From Pelolinea submarina (GTDB lineage Bacteria > Chloroflexota > Anaerolineae > Anaerolineales > Anaerolineaceae), in contig NZ_AP018437.1 of NCBI RefSeq assembly GCF_003966975.1, forward strand, positions 3,410,001 through 3,474,000: a DNA stretch of 64,000 nt, written 5' to 3'. Each line of letters begins with the position of its first letter. The first letter of the stretch is position 1. This document shows, one piece after another, positions 1 to 6,369 of the stretch. The translations under genes and the position numbers were made by a program. The notes under the pieces were generated by a model, which did not search any database, was not told where the DNA came from, and saw nothing but the letters and a program-made list of their open reading frames with translations.

Positions 1-258
1 CGCCCGCCGCGTCAATTCCGCCGCGTCTTCTCCGTGGGCAACCGAAAGGTAGACATCTCCATAAGATGGTGTTTGTGTGGACGCAGCATTGGAATTCTCT
101 TGCGCTTCAACAGCGGTCGCGGCCTGGGTGGTATCTGAAAATGGCGTTGGAAGGGATGGGTTGTTCTTTTTCGCACAACCGGCCAGGTAAATTCCGGCCC
201 CTATCACCCCCATTTTTTTAAGAAAATCACGGCGATCGAAATAGGCTTTTTCAGTCAT
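1..258 (-). CDS. Tat-exported lipoprotein, DUF362-like, N-terminal fragment
   Basis: Only the first 86 residues are inside the window; the gene continues past the left edge. The start at 258 is preceded by GGAGAG at good spacing. The N-terminus carries a twin-arginine motif (RRDFLKK, residues 9-15), a hydrophobic stretch and a lipobox ending in LAGC, so the mature protein is probably a lipid-anchored protein exported folded. A Ser/Thr/Ala-rich linker follows, and the last visible residues (VYLSVAHGEDAAELTRRA) resemble the start of DUF362 domains, which are iron-sulfur-associated proteins of unclear function. Tat export fits a cofactor-carrying protein. The domain call rests on about 18 residues, so it is tentative; the signal peptide is clear. 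Confidence 0.65.
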   Translation of the reverse strand, partial: MTEKAYFDRRDFLKKMGVIGAGIYLAGCAKKNNPSLPTPFSDTTQAATAVEAQENSNAASTQTPSYGDVYLSVAHGEDAAELTRRA

Positions 259-347
259 ATCGCTCTCCATTAACAGCAATACTTATTGAATAATAATCAC
301 CTTATTTATCCATATTGTATCATCCGTGAAAGTTAACAAAAGCGCGC

Positions 348-1478
348 TTATAAAATTTTCCGATAAACCTGGTAACGCTTATAAACCTGCGCCCCCACTC
401 GTTCCGCCAGGGCCGGCGTGCGGGGATTGTCGTCCGAAGTGAGCGACATATCCACCCATTCATAGCCAGCGGCCCGCAGCCGCTTGATCATCTCCGCGAA
501 CAACATGATGGCCACGCCGCTGCCCCAATATTCCGGCAGCACCAGCACACTTTTGATGGAAGCGCTCTTCGGCTTTTGGCGCGCATAGCGGAGCGCTTTG
601 AGATAATCCCAGGGATAACGCAGCCCATTGAGGTGGATGAGAATTTCATTAAAATTAGGCAGCGCCGGGAAAAATCCCACCAGCTTTCCCCGGTCCTCCG
701 CAAATAGGATCAAGTCAGCCTCGGCCAGGTCGACAAAAGGCGCCATCAACTCCTGCAGCGCTTCCGGCTGCCAGGGCTCAAAACCGGGCAGATGCGCCAG
801 ACAGGGATTGATCAGTTCGTAAACGTTATCCACTTCCTCTTTCCAATGGCTTAAATCGGCAGAACGAATGGTAAAGTTCTTGCGTTCATTCACCCGAGCC
901 GCAAAGCGGTTCAATTCCTCAAACTCATCCAACCCGCTGTTCAGGTCGCGCGCAAAGGCCAGGTTCTCGCCGCGCGCCGGTTTGAAGCCATACCCCTCAA
1001 TGAATTCACGGTAGTAAGCGGTAGTGTGCCCGCATAGAATTGCCGGCGGCCGGTCGCGGCCGTCGATCAGCACACCGTAAGCATCCTCGTAATCCAGGTT
1101 GAAGGGGCCGTACAGGCTTTCCATGCCGTGCACTTTGGCCCACAAGCTGGCTTGATCCAGCAGGGATTGGGCAATTTCCGCATCATTAACACACTCGAAG
1201 AAGCCGAACACGCATTCCTTTTTATTGACGGTTTGGTTGGCTTTTTCATCAATCGCACAGCAAATCGTCCCCACCCGCCGGCCGTTACGCCAGGCAATGA
1301 AAAATTCCGCCTTACCGTGCTCAAAGAAAGATCCGCGGGACGCATCCAGGAATTTCATGCGGTCTTTCAGCAAAGGCGGCACCCACAACGGATCATCTTT
1401 GTAAAGTTTCCATGGAAATGTGGCAAACTGCCTGAGTTCCCGCCGGGTCTCGGCGCGGCGAATATCCAGATTCTGCAT
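348..1478 (-). CDS. GNAT-fold N-acetyltransferase-like protein
   Basis: A 376-residue protein whose C-terminal half has the acetyl-CoA-binding pattern of GNAT enzymes: a hydrophobic strand followed by LPEYWGSGVAIMLFAEMI (about residues 318-335), then the alpha4-beta6 region ending with a YKRYQVYRK tail. The N-terminal half (LYKDDPLWVPPLLKDR near residue 25, then YGPFNLDYEDAYGVLIDG near 120) is typical of the long YghO-like GNAT proteins common in environmental bacteria, whose substrate is unknown. The start codon lies 2 nt after the stop of the upstream MFS transporter gene, and the upstream sequence GGGAGAAAG could serve as a ribosome site, so the two are probably translated from one mRNA. 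The family call is good; the substrate cannot be read from sequence. Confidence 0.8.
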   Translation of the reverse strand: MQNLDIRRAETRRELRQFATFPWKLYKDDPLWVPPLLKDRMKFLDASRGSFFEHGKAEFFIAWRNGRRVGTICCAIDEKANQTVNKKECVFGFFECVNDAEIAQSLLDQASLWAKVHGMESLYGPFNLDYEDAYGVLIDGRDRPPAILCGHTTAYYREFIEGYGFKPARGENLAFARDLNSGLDEFEELNRFAARVNERKNFTIRSADLSHWKEEVDNVYELINPCLAHLPGFEPWQPEALQELMAPFVDLAEADLILFAEDRGKLVGFFPALPNFNEILIHLNGLRYPWDYLKALRYARQKPKSASIKSVLVLPEYWGSGVAIMLFAEMIKRLRAAGYEWVDMSLTSDDNPRTPALAERVGAQVYKRYQVYRKIL

Positions 1479-1480
1479 GG

Positions 1481-2830
1481 CTAGGCTTTCTCCCGGCGGA
1501 TTTGGAGCTCATCCACCAGGGCGGTGAACTGTGTGCGGTCCAGCGGGTATTTGAGCGCGAAGATGATGCCAATGGTCAGGAAAATCGCCGGTATGGGGCC
1601 GACCAACATGCGGATTCCAAACACCGCGCTGTCCGGTTGTATCGTGGAATTTGCCTGGTAATGGGTCACCTCCAATAACACGCCCACCAATGGAATTGCG
1701 ATAGAGGAAGCGATTTTTTGCATCAAGGTGATCAGACTGTAAAAAATGCCTTCATGGCGTTCACCGGTTTGATACTCATCCCATTCGATGGCATCCGGGA
1801 TAATCGACCAGGGCAGCACATGCGCAGCGCCCACGCCGATGCCGGCCATCACGCACAGGAAATAGACCAGTCCCGCGGAAACGGATGGCCCAACCGTGAT
1901 CAAAATGATCTGCACCACCGCCCAGAAACCAATCCCAAAGGCATATGCCAGGCGTTTGTTCATCTTGCGAGAGACATATTCCCAGAAAGGCAGCGCGGCA
2001 ATAGCAGTAACGAAAATGAGTGCCATGAGTATTTCGCTTTGGCCTTCCATACCGAGCACATATTTAATGAAGAAAAGCAGCGTGGTCTGCAAAATGTCCA
2101 TGCAAACCCAGGTCAGCAAATAGATCACCGCGCCAAATACGAAGGGGCGGTTTTTAAGCGCCGCTTTCAAAGACGCGATCAGTTTAGGTTTTTCCTGTGA
2201 GATAAAGGCTTCCTGTTCGCGCGTATTAAGAAAGACCAGCCAAAGCGGCAGCGCGCTGGCGGTTCCGAAGATGACCGCCATGATCAAGACGCGCGCAGCG
2301 CTCTCGGGAGAAAAAGTGCCAACGATCATCATGGGAACGGTAAAAGCCAGCAGGGAACCGAAAATCGAGAAGAACATGCGGTAGGAAGTCAATGAGGTGC
2401 GTTCGTCGTAATCATCGGTCAGCTCCGGTGTGAGCGCGTAATAGGGCATATACACAAAAGTCGCCGCCGCATCGAACAGCACATAGGCCAACGAGTAATA
2501 GACCGCCAGCGCGGCCTGGCTCTCATAAGCCGGCCGGTACCACATCAGCATGAATGCCAGCGCGAAGGGGATGGCGCCGAATAGCAGGAAAGGCCTGCGG
2601 CGGCCCCAGCGGGAGCGCGTGCGGTCGGACAGGTGGCCGATTAAGGGATCATTCAAATAATCCCAGGTGCGCCCAGCCAGAATGGCAATACCGGCTACCG
2701 CCGGCTGGATACCCACCACATCCGTCAGGAAGAATAAGAAATATGCGCCAATGATAGTTGTGGTCAGGCTAAAACCAAGATCGCCGAAGCCATAAACGAT
2801 TTTTGTCTTGCGGGACAGCTTTTTATGCAT
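1481..2830 (-). CDS. MFS transporter, glycoside-pentoside-hexuronide (GPH) family
   Basis: A 449-residue integral membrane protein with about twelve hydrophobic segments. Near residues 48-80 it shows the GPH signature: WDYLNDPLIGHLSDRTRSRW followed by GRRRPF, the cytoplasmic loop 2-3 motif of MelB/XylP-type cation symporters. It has no fused IIA domain, unlike LacS, so direct PTS regulation is not expected. The substrate is probably a glycoside, pentoside, hexuronide or a terpenoid-like molecule (some GPH-like proteins in Chloroflexota sit next to lipid genes), but the neighbour is only a GNAT-like protein and does not narrow it. It is the first gene of a two-gene minus-strand unit with the GNAT gene. 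Confidence 0.88.
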   Translation of the reverse strand: MHKKLSRKTKIVYGFGDLGFSLTTTIIGAYFLFFLTDVVGIQPAVAGIAILAGRTWDYLNDPLIGHLSDRTRSRWGRRRPFLLFGAIPFALAFMLMWYRPAYESQAALAVYYSLAYVLFDAAATFVYMPYYALTPELTDDYDERTSLTSYRMFFSIFGSLLAFTVPMMIVGTFSPESAARVLIMAVIFGTASALPLWLVFLNTREQEAFISQEKPKLIASLKAALKNRPFVFGAVIYLLTWVCMDILQTTLLFFIKYVLGMEGQSEILMALIFVTAIAALPFWEYVSRKMNKRLAYAFGIGFWAVVQIILITVGPSVSAGLVYFLCVMAGIGVGAAHVLPWSIIPDAIEWDEYQTGERHEGIFYSLITLMQKIASSIAIPLVGVLLEVTHYQANSTIQPDSAVFGIRMLVGPIPAIFLTIGIIFALKYPLDRTQFTALVDELQIRREKA

Positions 2831-3115
2831 ATTTAACCCTCGATCCTGCTCAATTCATTGGATTTTATCAAATAATTTGTTTTTGAAGCCACTTTTGAAG
2901 CCCCCCTTTTGATTTAATCATCATGCTGAGGTTGTGGATACAAGCCCTCCGAACCATTACCTCACCTCTAGGTGCCCTGCCCCCTTCCCCTTTGAGGGGG
3001 CAGGAGTGTCTGGAAACCAATAGTGAATATAGCGAGTGCCCTGTATAGGGAAAAAGTTCGCTGATCGCCGCTGCCAAAAAAACAGGAGTTTTTTTAATAT
3101 ATTAAAGAAGGAGAA
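2831..3115. other. Intergenic region with a dispersed-repeat-like hairpin
   Basis: A 285-nt divergent gap. It holds a CCCC/GGGG inverted element (CTGCCCCCTTCC ... GAGGGGGCAGG, about 2979-3004) of the kind found as dispersed non-coding repeats. An A-tract/T-tract hairpin (AAAAAAAC ... GTTTTTTT, about 3077-3095) lies just before the DUF5317-like gene. A short open frame here shows no protein-like composition. Confidence 0.4.
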
Positions 3116-3703
3116 ATGGTTCTAATAATCGCTGTACTGGCCGGTGCTATTTTTGGCATCGTTCGAGCAAAAATCTATAAAATGCCATATCAAGCTGTTC
3201 AAATCCAGCATATTTGGCTGGTTCTGGCTGCTTATATTCCGCAATTTTTTATCTTTTTTCTGCCCGCCACACGCAGCACGATCCCCGATCAATGGGTAGC
3301 CGTCCTGTTTGTTTTATCACAGGTTCTACTGGTGATTTTCATTTGGATCAACCGCAGAATACCCGGGGGTTGGTTGATGGGGATCGGATTGGCCCTGAAT
3401 TTTCTTGTCATCATTCTAAACGGCGGCATGATGCCGTTGACACCGGAAAACGCCCAGCATCTACTTCCTGCCGGTAGTACTGTCACATTGACCCTGGGGG
3501 AGCGGGTTGGCGTCAGCAAGGATATCTTGTTGGAGAGATCAGCTACCCGCCTGTGGTTTCTCGGAGATGTCTTTCTCCTACCGGAATGGTTCCATTTTCC
3601 GATGGCTTTTAGTCCGGGGGATGTCCTGCTCAGTTTAGGAGCTTTCTGGCTTTTTTGGGAACTTGGAAATCCCAAATATCAAATGAAAGAGGTGCCAGTA
3701 TGA
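3116..3703 (+). CDS. DUF5317-like integral membrane protein
   Basis: A 195-residue protein with about five hydrophobic helices. The segments LNFLVIILNGGMMPLTPE (about residues 102-119) and the later GDVFLLPEW...FSPGDVLLSLGAF match my memory of DUF5317 proteins, which are small membrane proteins of unknown function in Firmicutes and Chloroflexota. AAGGAG stands 2-3 nt before the ATG. The last codons overlap the start of the next small ORF in an ATGA arrangement, implying translational coupling. It is therefore the probable first gene of the peptide-array unit that runs to about 6247, and a membrane role in export, immunity or sensing of the peptides is possible. That role is inference from position only. 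Confidence 0.65.
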   Translation: MVLIIAVLAGAIFGIVRAKIYKMPYQAVQIQHIWLVLAAYIPQFFIFFLPATRSTIPDQWVAVLFVLSQVLLVIFIWINRRIPGGWLMGIGLALNFLVIILNGGMMPLTPENAQHLLPAGSTVTLTLGERVGVSKDILLERSATRLWFLGDVFLLPEWFHFPMAFSPGDVLLSLGAFWLFWELGNPKYQMKEVPV

Positions 3704-3930
3704 AAACGCTTTTTCCAAGCACAAGACAGCGGCCAAGTTTACATAGAAATCATGCCGCGCATCCGGTTTTATTTAATCCGCAACTCGGATTGAATCTATG
3801 CGCAAACCCTTGCGCACCTTCCAATCGCCATTATTCTTCGGGTCTTTTCACACAAACCCCAATTAGAAATAAATCCACTCACGAAGGATTAAGCCTGGCT
3901 GATTTTGCCAGGCAGCTTGCCAACACATAG
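3700..3930 (+). CDS. Small ORF, probable decayed relative of the NHLP-clan protein at 4724
   Basis: A 76-residue ORF whose ATG overlaps the stop of the DUF5317-like gene (ATGA). Its end, LSLADFARQLANT, matches the end of the 82-residue protein encoded at 4724-4972 (TSLADFAAQLSEI), and the preceding YSSGLF aligns with YSGEIF. The helical FRE-LL-DP core that defines the family is not recognisable; instead the N-terminal part is rich in Arg, His, Pro, Asn and Cys. I read it as a diverged or partly frameshifted second copy, though a fast-evolving functional precursor is also possible. The coupling to the upstream gene supports that it is translated. Confidence 0.5.
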   Translation: MKTLFPSTRQRPSLHRNHAAHPVLFNPQLGLNLCANPCAPSNRHYSSGLFTQTPIRNKSTHEGLSLADFARQLANT

Positions 3931-4042
3931 AGGTATTGAATTGTTTTTATTGGTCGAATGGGGAAGATGATCTTTCCAAAAATTATATTCAACCTGGATC
4001 GCCAATTGCAACAGGTAATAAACACAAAACAGGAGATTTGAA

Positions 4043-4186
4043 ATGAAAAAGCTTGACAAAGAAATGACCTTAGCCACCAGCAGCCTGCACAGCACCAAGG
4101 GCCGCATGCTGATCGTAATCCTCACCATCGCTCTGTTCGTCATCAGCGCCGGTGCGCCTTCCTGCACCATCGGAATTGGAAAATAA
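4043..4186 (+). CDS. 47-residue membrane peptide, array copy 1
   Basis: This peptide family begins MKKLxKEMTLATSSLHSTKG, has a hydrophobic segment at residues 22-36 (MLIVILTIALFVISA) and ends in GAPSCTIGIGK. The basic N-terminus (K2, K3, K6, K19, R21) predicts N-in topology, with the 11-residue tail holding one Cys outside the membrane. AGGAGATTTGAA precedes the ATG at ideal spacing. Copy 1 has Asp at residue 5 and follows a 112-nt leader after the 76-residue ORF. The C-terminus could be a lipobox-like site (APSC), a signal peptidase product, or a RiPP core. I do not recognise the family. Confidence 0.85.
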   Translation: MKKLDKEMTLATSSLHSTKGRMLIVILTIALFVISAGAPSCTIGIGK

Positions 4187-4214
4187 CCTTCTTTATACAC
4201 ACAGGAGATTTGAA

Positions 4215-4358
4215 ATGAAAAAGCTTAACAAAGAAATGACCTTAGCCACCAGCAGCCTGCACAGCACCAAGGGCCGCATGCTGATCGTAATCCTCACCAT
4301 CGCTCTGTTTGTCATCAGCGCCGGTGCGCCCAGCTGCACCATCGGAATTGGAAAATAA
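4215..4358 (+). CDS. 47-residue membrane peptide, array copy 2
   Basis: Same 47-residue product as copy 1 except Asn at residue 5. The tail codons for Pro-Ser are CCC AGC here instead of CCT TCC, a double codon change that keeps the protein the same. The ribosome site is ACAGGAGATTTGAA. It begins 28 nt after the stop of copy 1. Confidence 0.85.
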   Translation: MKKLNKEMTLATSSLHSTKGRMLIVILTIALFVISAGAPSCTIGIGK

Positions 4359-4383
4359 CCTTTTTATACACAGGAGATTTGAA

Positions 4384-4527
4384 ATGAAAAAGCTTAACAA
4401 AGAAATGACCTTAGCCACCAGCAGCCTGCACAGCACCAAGGGCCGCATGCTGATCGTGATCCTCACCATCGCTCTGTTCGTTATCAGCGCCGGTGCGCCT
4501 TCATGCACCATCGGAATTGGAAAATAA
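4384..4527 (+). CDS. 47-residue membrane peptide, array copy 3
   Basis: Asn5 variant, identical in protein sequence to copy 2. Synonymous differences include GTG for Val25 and CCT TCA for Pro39-Ser40. The spacer before it is the short 25-nt form. It has the same strong ribosome site as the other copies. Confidence 0.85.
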   Translation: MKKLNKEMTLATSSLHSTKGRMLIVILTIALFVISAGAPSCTIGIGK

Positions 4528-4555
4528 CCTTCTTTATATACACAGGAGATTTGAA

Positions 4556-4699
4556 ATGAAAAAGCTCAACAAAGAAATGACCTTAGCCACCAGCAGCCTG
4601 CACAGCACCAAAGGCCGCATGCTGATCGTAATCCTCACCATCGCTCTGTTTGTCATCAGCGCCGGTGCCCCCAGCTGCACCATTGGTATTGGAAAGTAA
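4556..4699 (+). CDS. 47-residue membrane peptide, array copy 4
   Basis: Asn5 variant with the most silent changes of the set: CTC for Leu4, AAA for Lys19, GCC CCC for Ala38-Pro39, ATT GGT ATT for Ile43-Gly44-Ile45 and AAG for the last Lys. It is the last unit before the NHLP-clan gene. Its downstream spacer differs from the others because it carries that gene's own ribosome site (AAGAGGAGACAGAAA). Confidence 0.85.
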   Translation: MKKLNKEMTLATSSLHSTKGRMLIVILTIALFVISAGAPSCTIGIGK

Positions 4700-4723
4700 T
4701 TCCTAATCAAGAGGAGACAGAAA

Positions 4724-4972
4724 ATGCTAAAACAAATATCACCAACATCCCAAGCCCACGCAAAAGCAACCAGTACGGAGTACAGCCGAATCTTATCCGC
4801 AGCGGTTATTAACAGTAAATTTCGCGAAATGCTGCTCAACGATCCTATCAAAGCCGTAACTTGCGGCTACAGCGGTGAAATATTTGACCTCGACCGCGAA
4901 GATAAGAATCGCCTGGCAACCATTCGCGCCACCTCGCTGGCCGATTTTGCCGCTCAACTATCAGAAATATAA
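4724..4972 (+). CDS. NHLP-clan small protein, Os1348-like
   Basis: An 82-residue protein embedded between peptide copies 4 and 5. Residues 20-80 show the pattern of nitrile-hydratase-leader-like (NHLP) clan proteins: RILSAAVINSKFREMLLNDP, KA, a turn, FDLDREDKNRLATI, then SLADFAAQL. Members of this clan often serve as leader regions of RiPP precursors, or stand alone (the Os1348 family of Chloroflexota). Here there is no obvious core after the leader-like helix, because the protein ends three residues after SLADFAAQL. It may act as a separate recognition or chaperone module for the neighbouring peptides; that is inference. The start is set by GAGGAG 8 nt upstream. Confidence 0.75.
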   Translation: MLKQISPTSQAHAKATSTEYSRILSAAVINSKFREMLLNDPIKAVTCGYSGEIFDLDREDKNRLATIRATSLADFAAQLSEI

Positions 4973-4996
4973 CCGCCAAAACACAGGAGATTTGAA

Positions 4997-5140
4997 ATGA
5001 AAAAGCTTAACAAAGAAATGACTTTAGCCACCAGCAGCCTGCACAGCACCAAGGGCCGCATGCTGATCGTAATCCTCACCATCGCGCTGTTTGTCATCAG
5101 CGCCGGTGCGCCCAGCTGCACCATCGGAATTGGAAAATAA
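4997..5140 (+). CDS. 47-residue membrane peptide, array copy 5
   Basis: Asn5 variant, protein identical to copies 2-4. It starts 24 nt after the stop of the NHLP-clan gene with the same ACAGGAGATTTGAA ribosome site. Silent differences include ACT for Thr9 and GCG for Ala30. The Pro-Ser codons match copy 2 (CCC AGC), suggesting block duplication or gene conversion between the two sub-arrays. Confidence 0.85.
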   Translation: MKKLNKEMTLATSSLHSTKGRMLIVILTIALFVISAGAPSCTIGIGK

Positions 5141-5165
5141 CCTTTTTATACACAGGAGATTTGAA

Positions 5166-5309
5166 ATGAAAAAGCTTGACAAAGAAATGACCTTAGCCAC
5201 CAGCAGCCTGCACAGCACCAAGGGCCGCATGCTGATCGTAATCCTCACCATCGCTCTGTTCGTTATCAGCGCCGGTGCGCCTTCCTGCACCATCGGAATT
5301 GGAAAATAA
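5166..5309 (+). CDS. 47-residue membrane peptide, array copy 6
   Basis: Asp5 variant, protein identical to copy 1, which is the only other copy with Asp5. It uses CCT TCC for Pro-Ser, also like copy 1. The short 25-nt spacer precedes it. Confidence 0.85.
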   Translation: MKKLDKEMTLATSSLHSTKGRMLIVILTIALFVISAGAPSCTIGIGK

Positions 5310-5334
5310 CCTTTTTATACATAGGAGATCTGAA

Positions 5335-5478
5335 ATGAAAAAGCTCAACAAAGAAATGACCTTAGCCACCAGCAGCCTGCACAGCACCAAAGGCCGCATG
5401 CTGATCGTAATCCTCACCATCGCTCTGTTTGTCATCAGCGCCAGTGCGCCTTCCTGCACCATCGGAATTGGAAAATAG
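5335..5478 (+). CDS. 47-residue membrane peptide, array copy 7, with Gly37Ser
   Basis: The last copy and the only one changed in the C-terminal tail: residue 37 is Ser (AGT) instead of Gly (GGT), giving SASAPSCTIGIGK. It also ends in TAG rather than TAA, and its ribosome site is ATAGGAGATCTGAA. These differences at the array end are typical of a unit that escapes homogenisation. Confidence 0.85.
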   Translation: MKKLNKEMTLATSSLHSTKGRMLIVILTIALFVISASAPSCTIGIGK

Positions 5479-5535
5479 ACACCGATTTATACAACATCTT
5501 TTTTATCCACACCAAAAGGTGATATTCTTTTATGA

Positions 5536-5598
5536 ATTGGTTCTATTCTTTAACTTTTTAATATTCTGAATATTATCGATTGGCATTATTGAACCAAT
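5536..5598 (+). promoter_or_regulatory. Inverted repeats between peptide array and ATPase gene
   Basis: An 8-bp inverted repeat ATTGGTTC (5536-5543) / GAACCAAT (5591-5598) encloses a near-perfect AT-rich palindrome TAATATTC-T-GAATATTA (5559-5575). The palindrome looks like an operator. The outer repeat could form a leader hairpin in front of the ATPase gene at 5627. Function unknown. Confidence 0.45.
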
Positions 5599-5626
5599 GT
5601 AGCTATCAACAAACGCAGGTTAATGT

Positions 5627-6247
5627 ATGGATATAAATCAAAAAACAAAATCTATTCAATCCATTCTGGTAACGAATACGCGCTCATTTACTGACGGCAG
5701 TTCTATTGCCGCAGATTTGGCGTCGTTAATTGTCCAAAATGGCAAGCGTGTGGTTTTGATTGATGCCGATTTACGCAGGCCGATTATCCATAATCAGTTT
5801 AATATCCCCAATCGGGTTGGCCTTGTGGATATATTGGAAGGTTCCAGGCCGCCGCTGTCTGTCATGCATGCTTTGAATGACAATCATCTATATATATTGA
5901 CCAGCGGAAAGCTGCCCAAGGAAAGCAAAGATTATATTGGTTCGTCCAAGATGACCGAATTGATGCAATACCTGAAAGATCACTTCGATAAAATTATCGT
6001 GCACGGCCCGCCATTTTTCTATACAGAAGCTACCTCATTAGCTGCCCAGGTGGATGGTGTGGTTCTATTAATCCACCCCGGCTATAACAAAAACGAGACT
6101 TCGCGTGCAATTATCGAGAAGTTTCAAAAAACCGGTGCAACCATCATCGGAATTGTTATGCGCAACCAGCCAAAGAATCAGTTGAATCAAAAAGTCTTTA
6201 TCGACCGGCTGTTATCCTACGATAAACGCGCCCATTTACTGCCATAA
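5627..6247 (+). CDS. BY-kinase / CpsD-like P-loop ATPase with degenerate nucleotide-binding motifs
   Basis: A 206-residue protein with the fold signature of bacterial tyrosine kinases and MinD-like ATPases. Strand one (ILVTN, residues 13-17) is followed by a loop reading TRSFTDGSS where CpsD proteins have a GEGKST P-loop, so the Walker A lysine is gone. The Walker A-prime motif is well kept (VVLIDADLRRP, residues 42-52). The Walker B position reads IIVHGPP instead of VIIDTPP, so the aspartate is missing too. There is no C-terminal tyrosine cluster. I infer a pseudo-ATPase acting as a scaffold or regulator. It lies 148 nt after the last peptide gene, on the same strand, and ends before a strong terminator. 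Only a weak ribosome site (GCAGGTT) is visible. Confidence 0.75.
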   Translation: MDINQKTKSIQSILVTNTRSFTDGSSIAADLASLIVQNGKRVVLIDADLRRPIIHNQFNIPNRVGLVDILEGSRPPLSVMHALNDNHLYILTSGKLPKESKDYIGSSKMTELMQYLKDHFDKIIVHGPPFFYTEATSLAAQVDGVVLLIHPGYNKNETSRAIIEKFQKTGATIIGIVMRNQPKNQLNQKVFIDRLLSYDKRAHLLP

Positions 6248-6277
6248 TTTTATTATTTATTATTTATGGTCGGCATG

Positions 6278-6300
6278 GAATCCTGATCCAGGATTCTTTT
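6278..6300 (+). terminator. Intrinsic terminator of the peptide/ATPase unit
   Basis: Stem GAATCCTG (6278-6285) / CAGGATTC (6289-6296) with a 3-nt loop, followed by TTTTGCTTT. It closes the plus-strand unit 30 nt after the ATPase stop. Confidence 0.8.
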
Positions 6301-6333
6301 GCTTTAAACCCCCGACTGCTTGGCTAGATAAAA

Positions 6334-6358
6334 AAATCGGCGGTTTTCCCGCCGATTT
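6334..6358 (-). terminator. Intrinsic terminator, minus strand (possibly bidirectional)
   Basis: Stem AAATCGGCGG (6334-6343) / CCGCCGATTT (6349-6358) with loop TTTTC. On the minus strand it is followed by a T-tract and lies just after the stop of the 6370 gene. Confidence 0.85.
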
Positions 6359-6369
6359 AATTCGGAACG

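Larger units (their letters stand above)
4026..5478 (+). repeat. Tandem array of seven ~170-bp units, each one peptide gene with its own ribosome site
   Basis: Units start at 4043, 4215, 4384, 4556, 4997, 5166 and 5335, giving periods of 169 or 172 bp except where the NHLP-like gene interrupts after unit four. Each unit is a 144-nt ORF plus a 25-28-nt spacer ending in ACAGGAGATTTGAA. Spacers differ mainly by a 3-nt insertion (CTTTTTATACAC versus CTTCTTTATACACAC). Variation inside the ORFs is almost all synonymous. This is a gene-amplification array, not a CRISPR: units are far too long and coding. Confidence 0.95.

Noticed and set aside
2868-3077. A 69-residue minus-strand ORF in the gap before the DUF5317-like gene
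   Set aside because: Translation of a GC-rich repeat-like hairpin; no ribosome site and no protein-like pattern.
4242-4511. Antisense open frames across the peptide array (also at 5024 and 5193)
   Set aside because: They are the reverse of the 144-nt repeats; the sense frame has ribosome sites and synonymous variation, the antisense has neither.
4026-5478. CRISPR array
   Set aside because: Repeat period is about 170 nt and the repeats are coding with short constant spacers, unlike CRISPR repeat-spacer structure. No cas gene is present.
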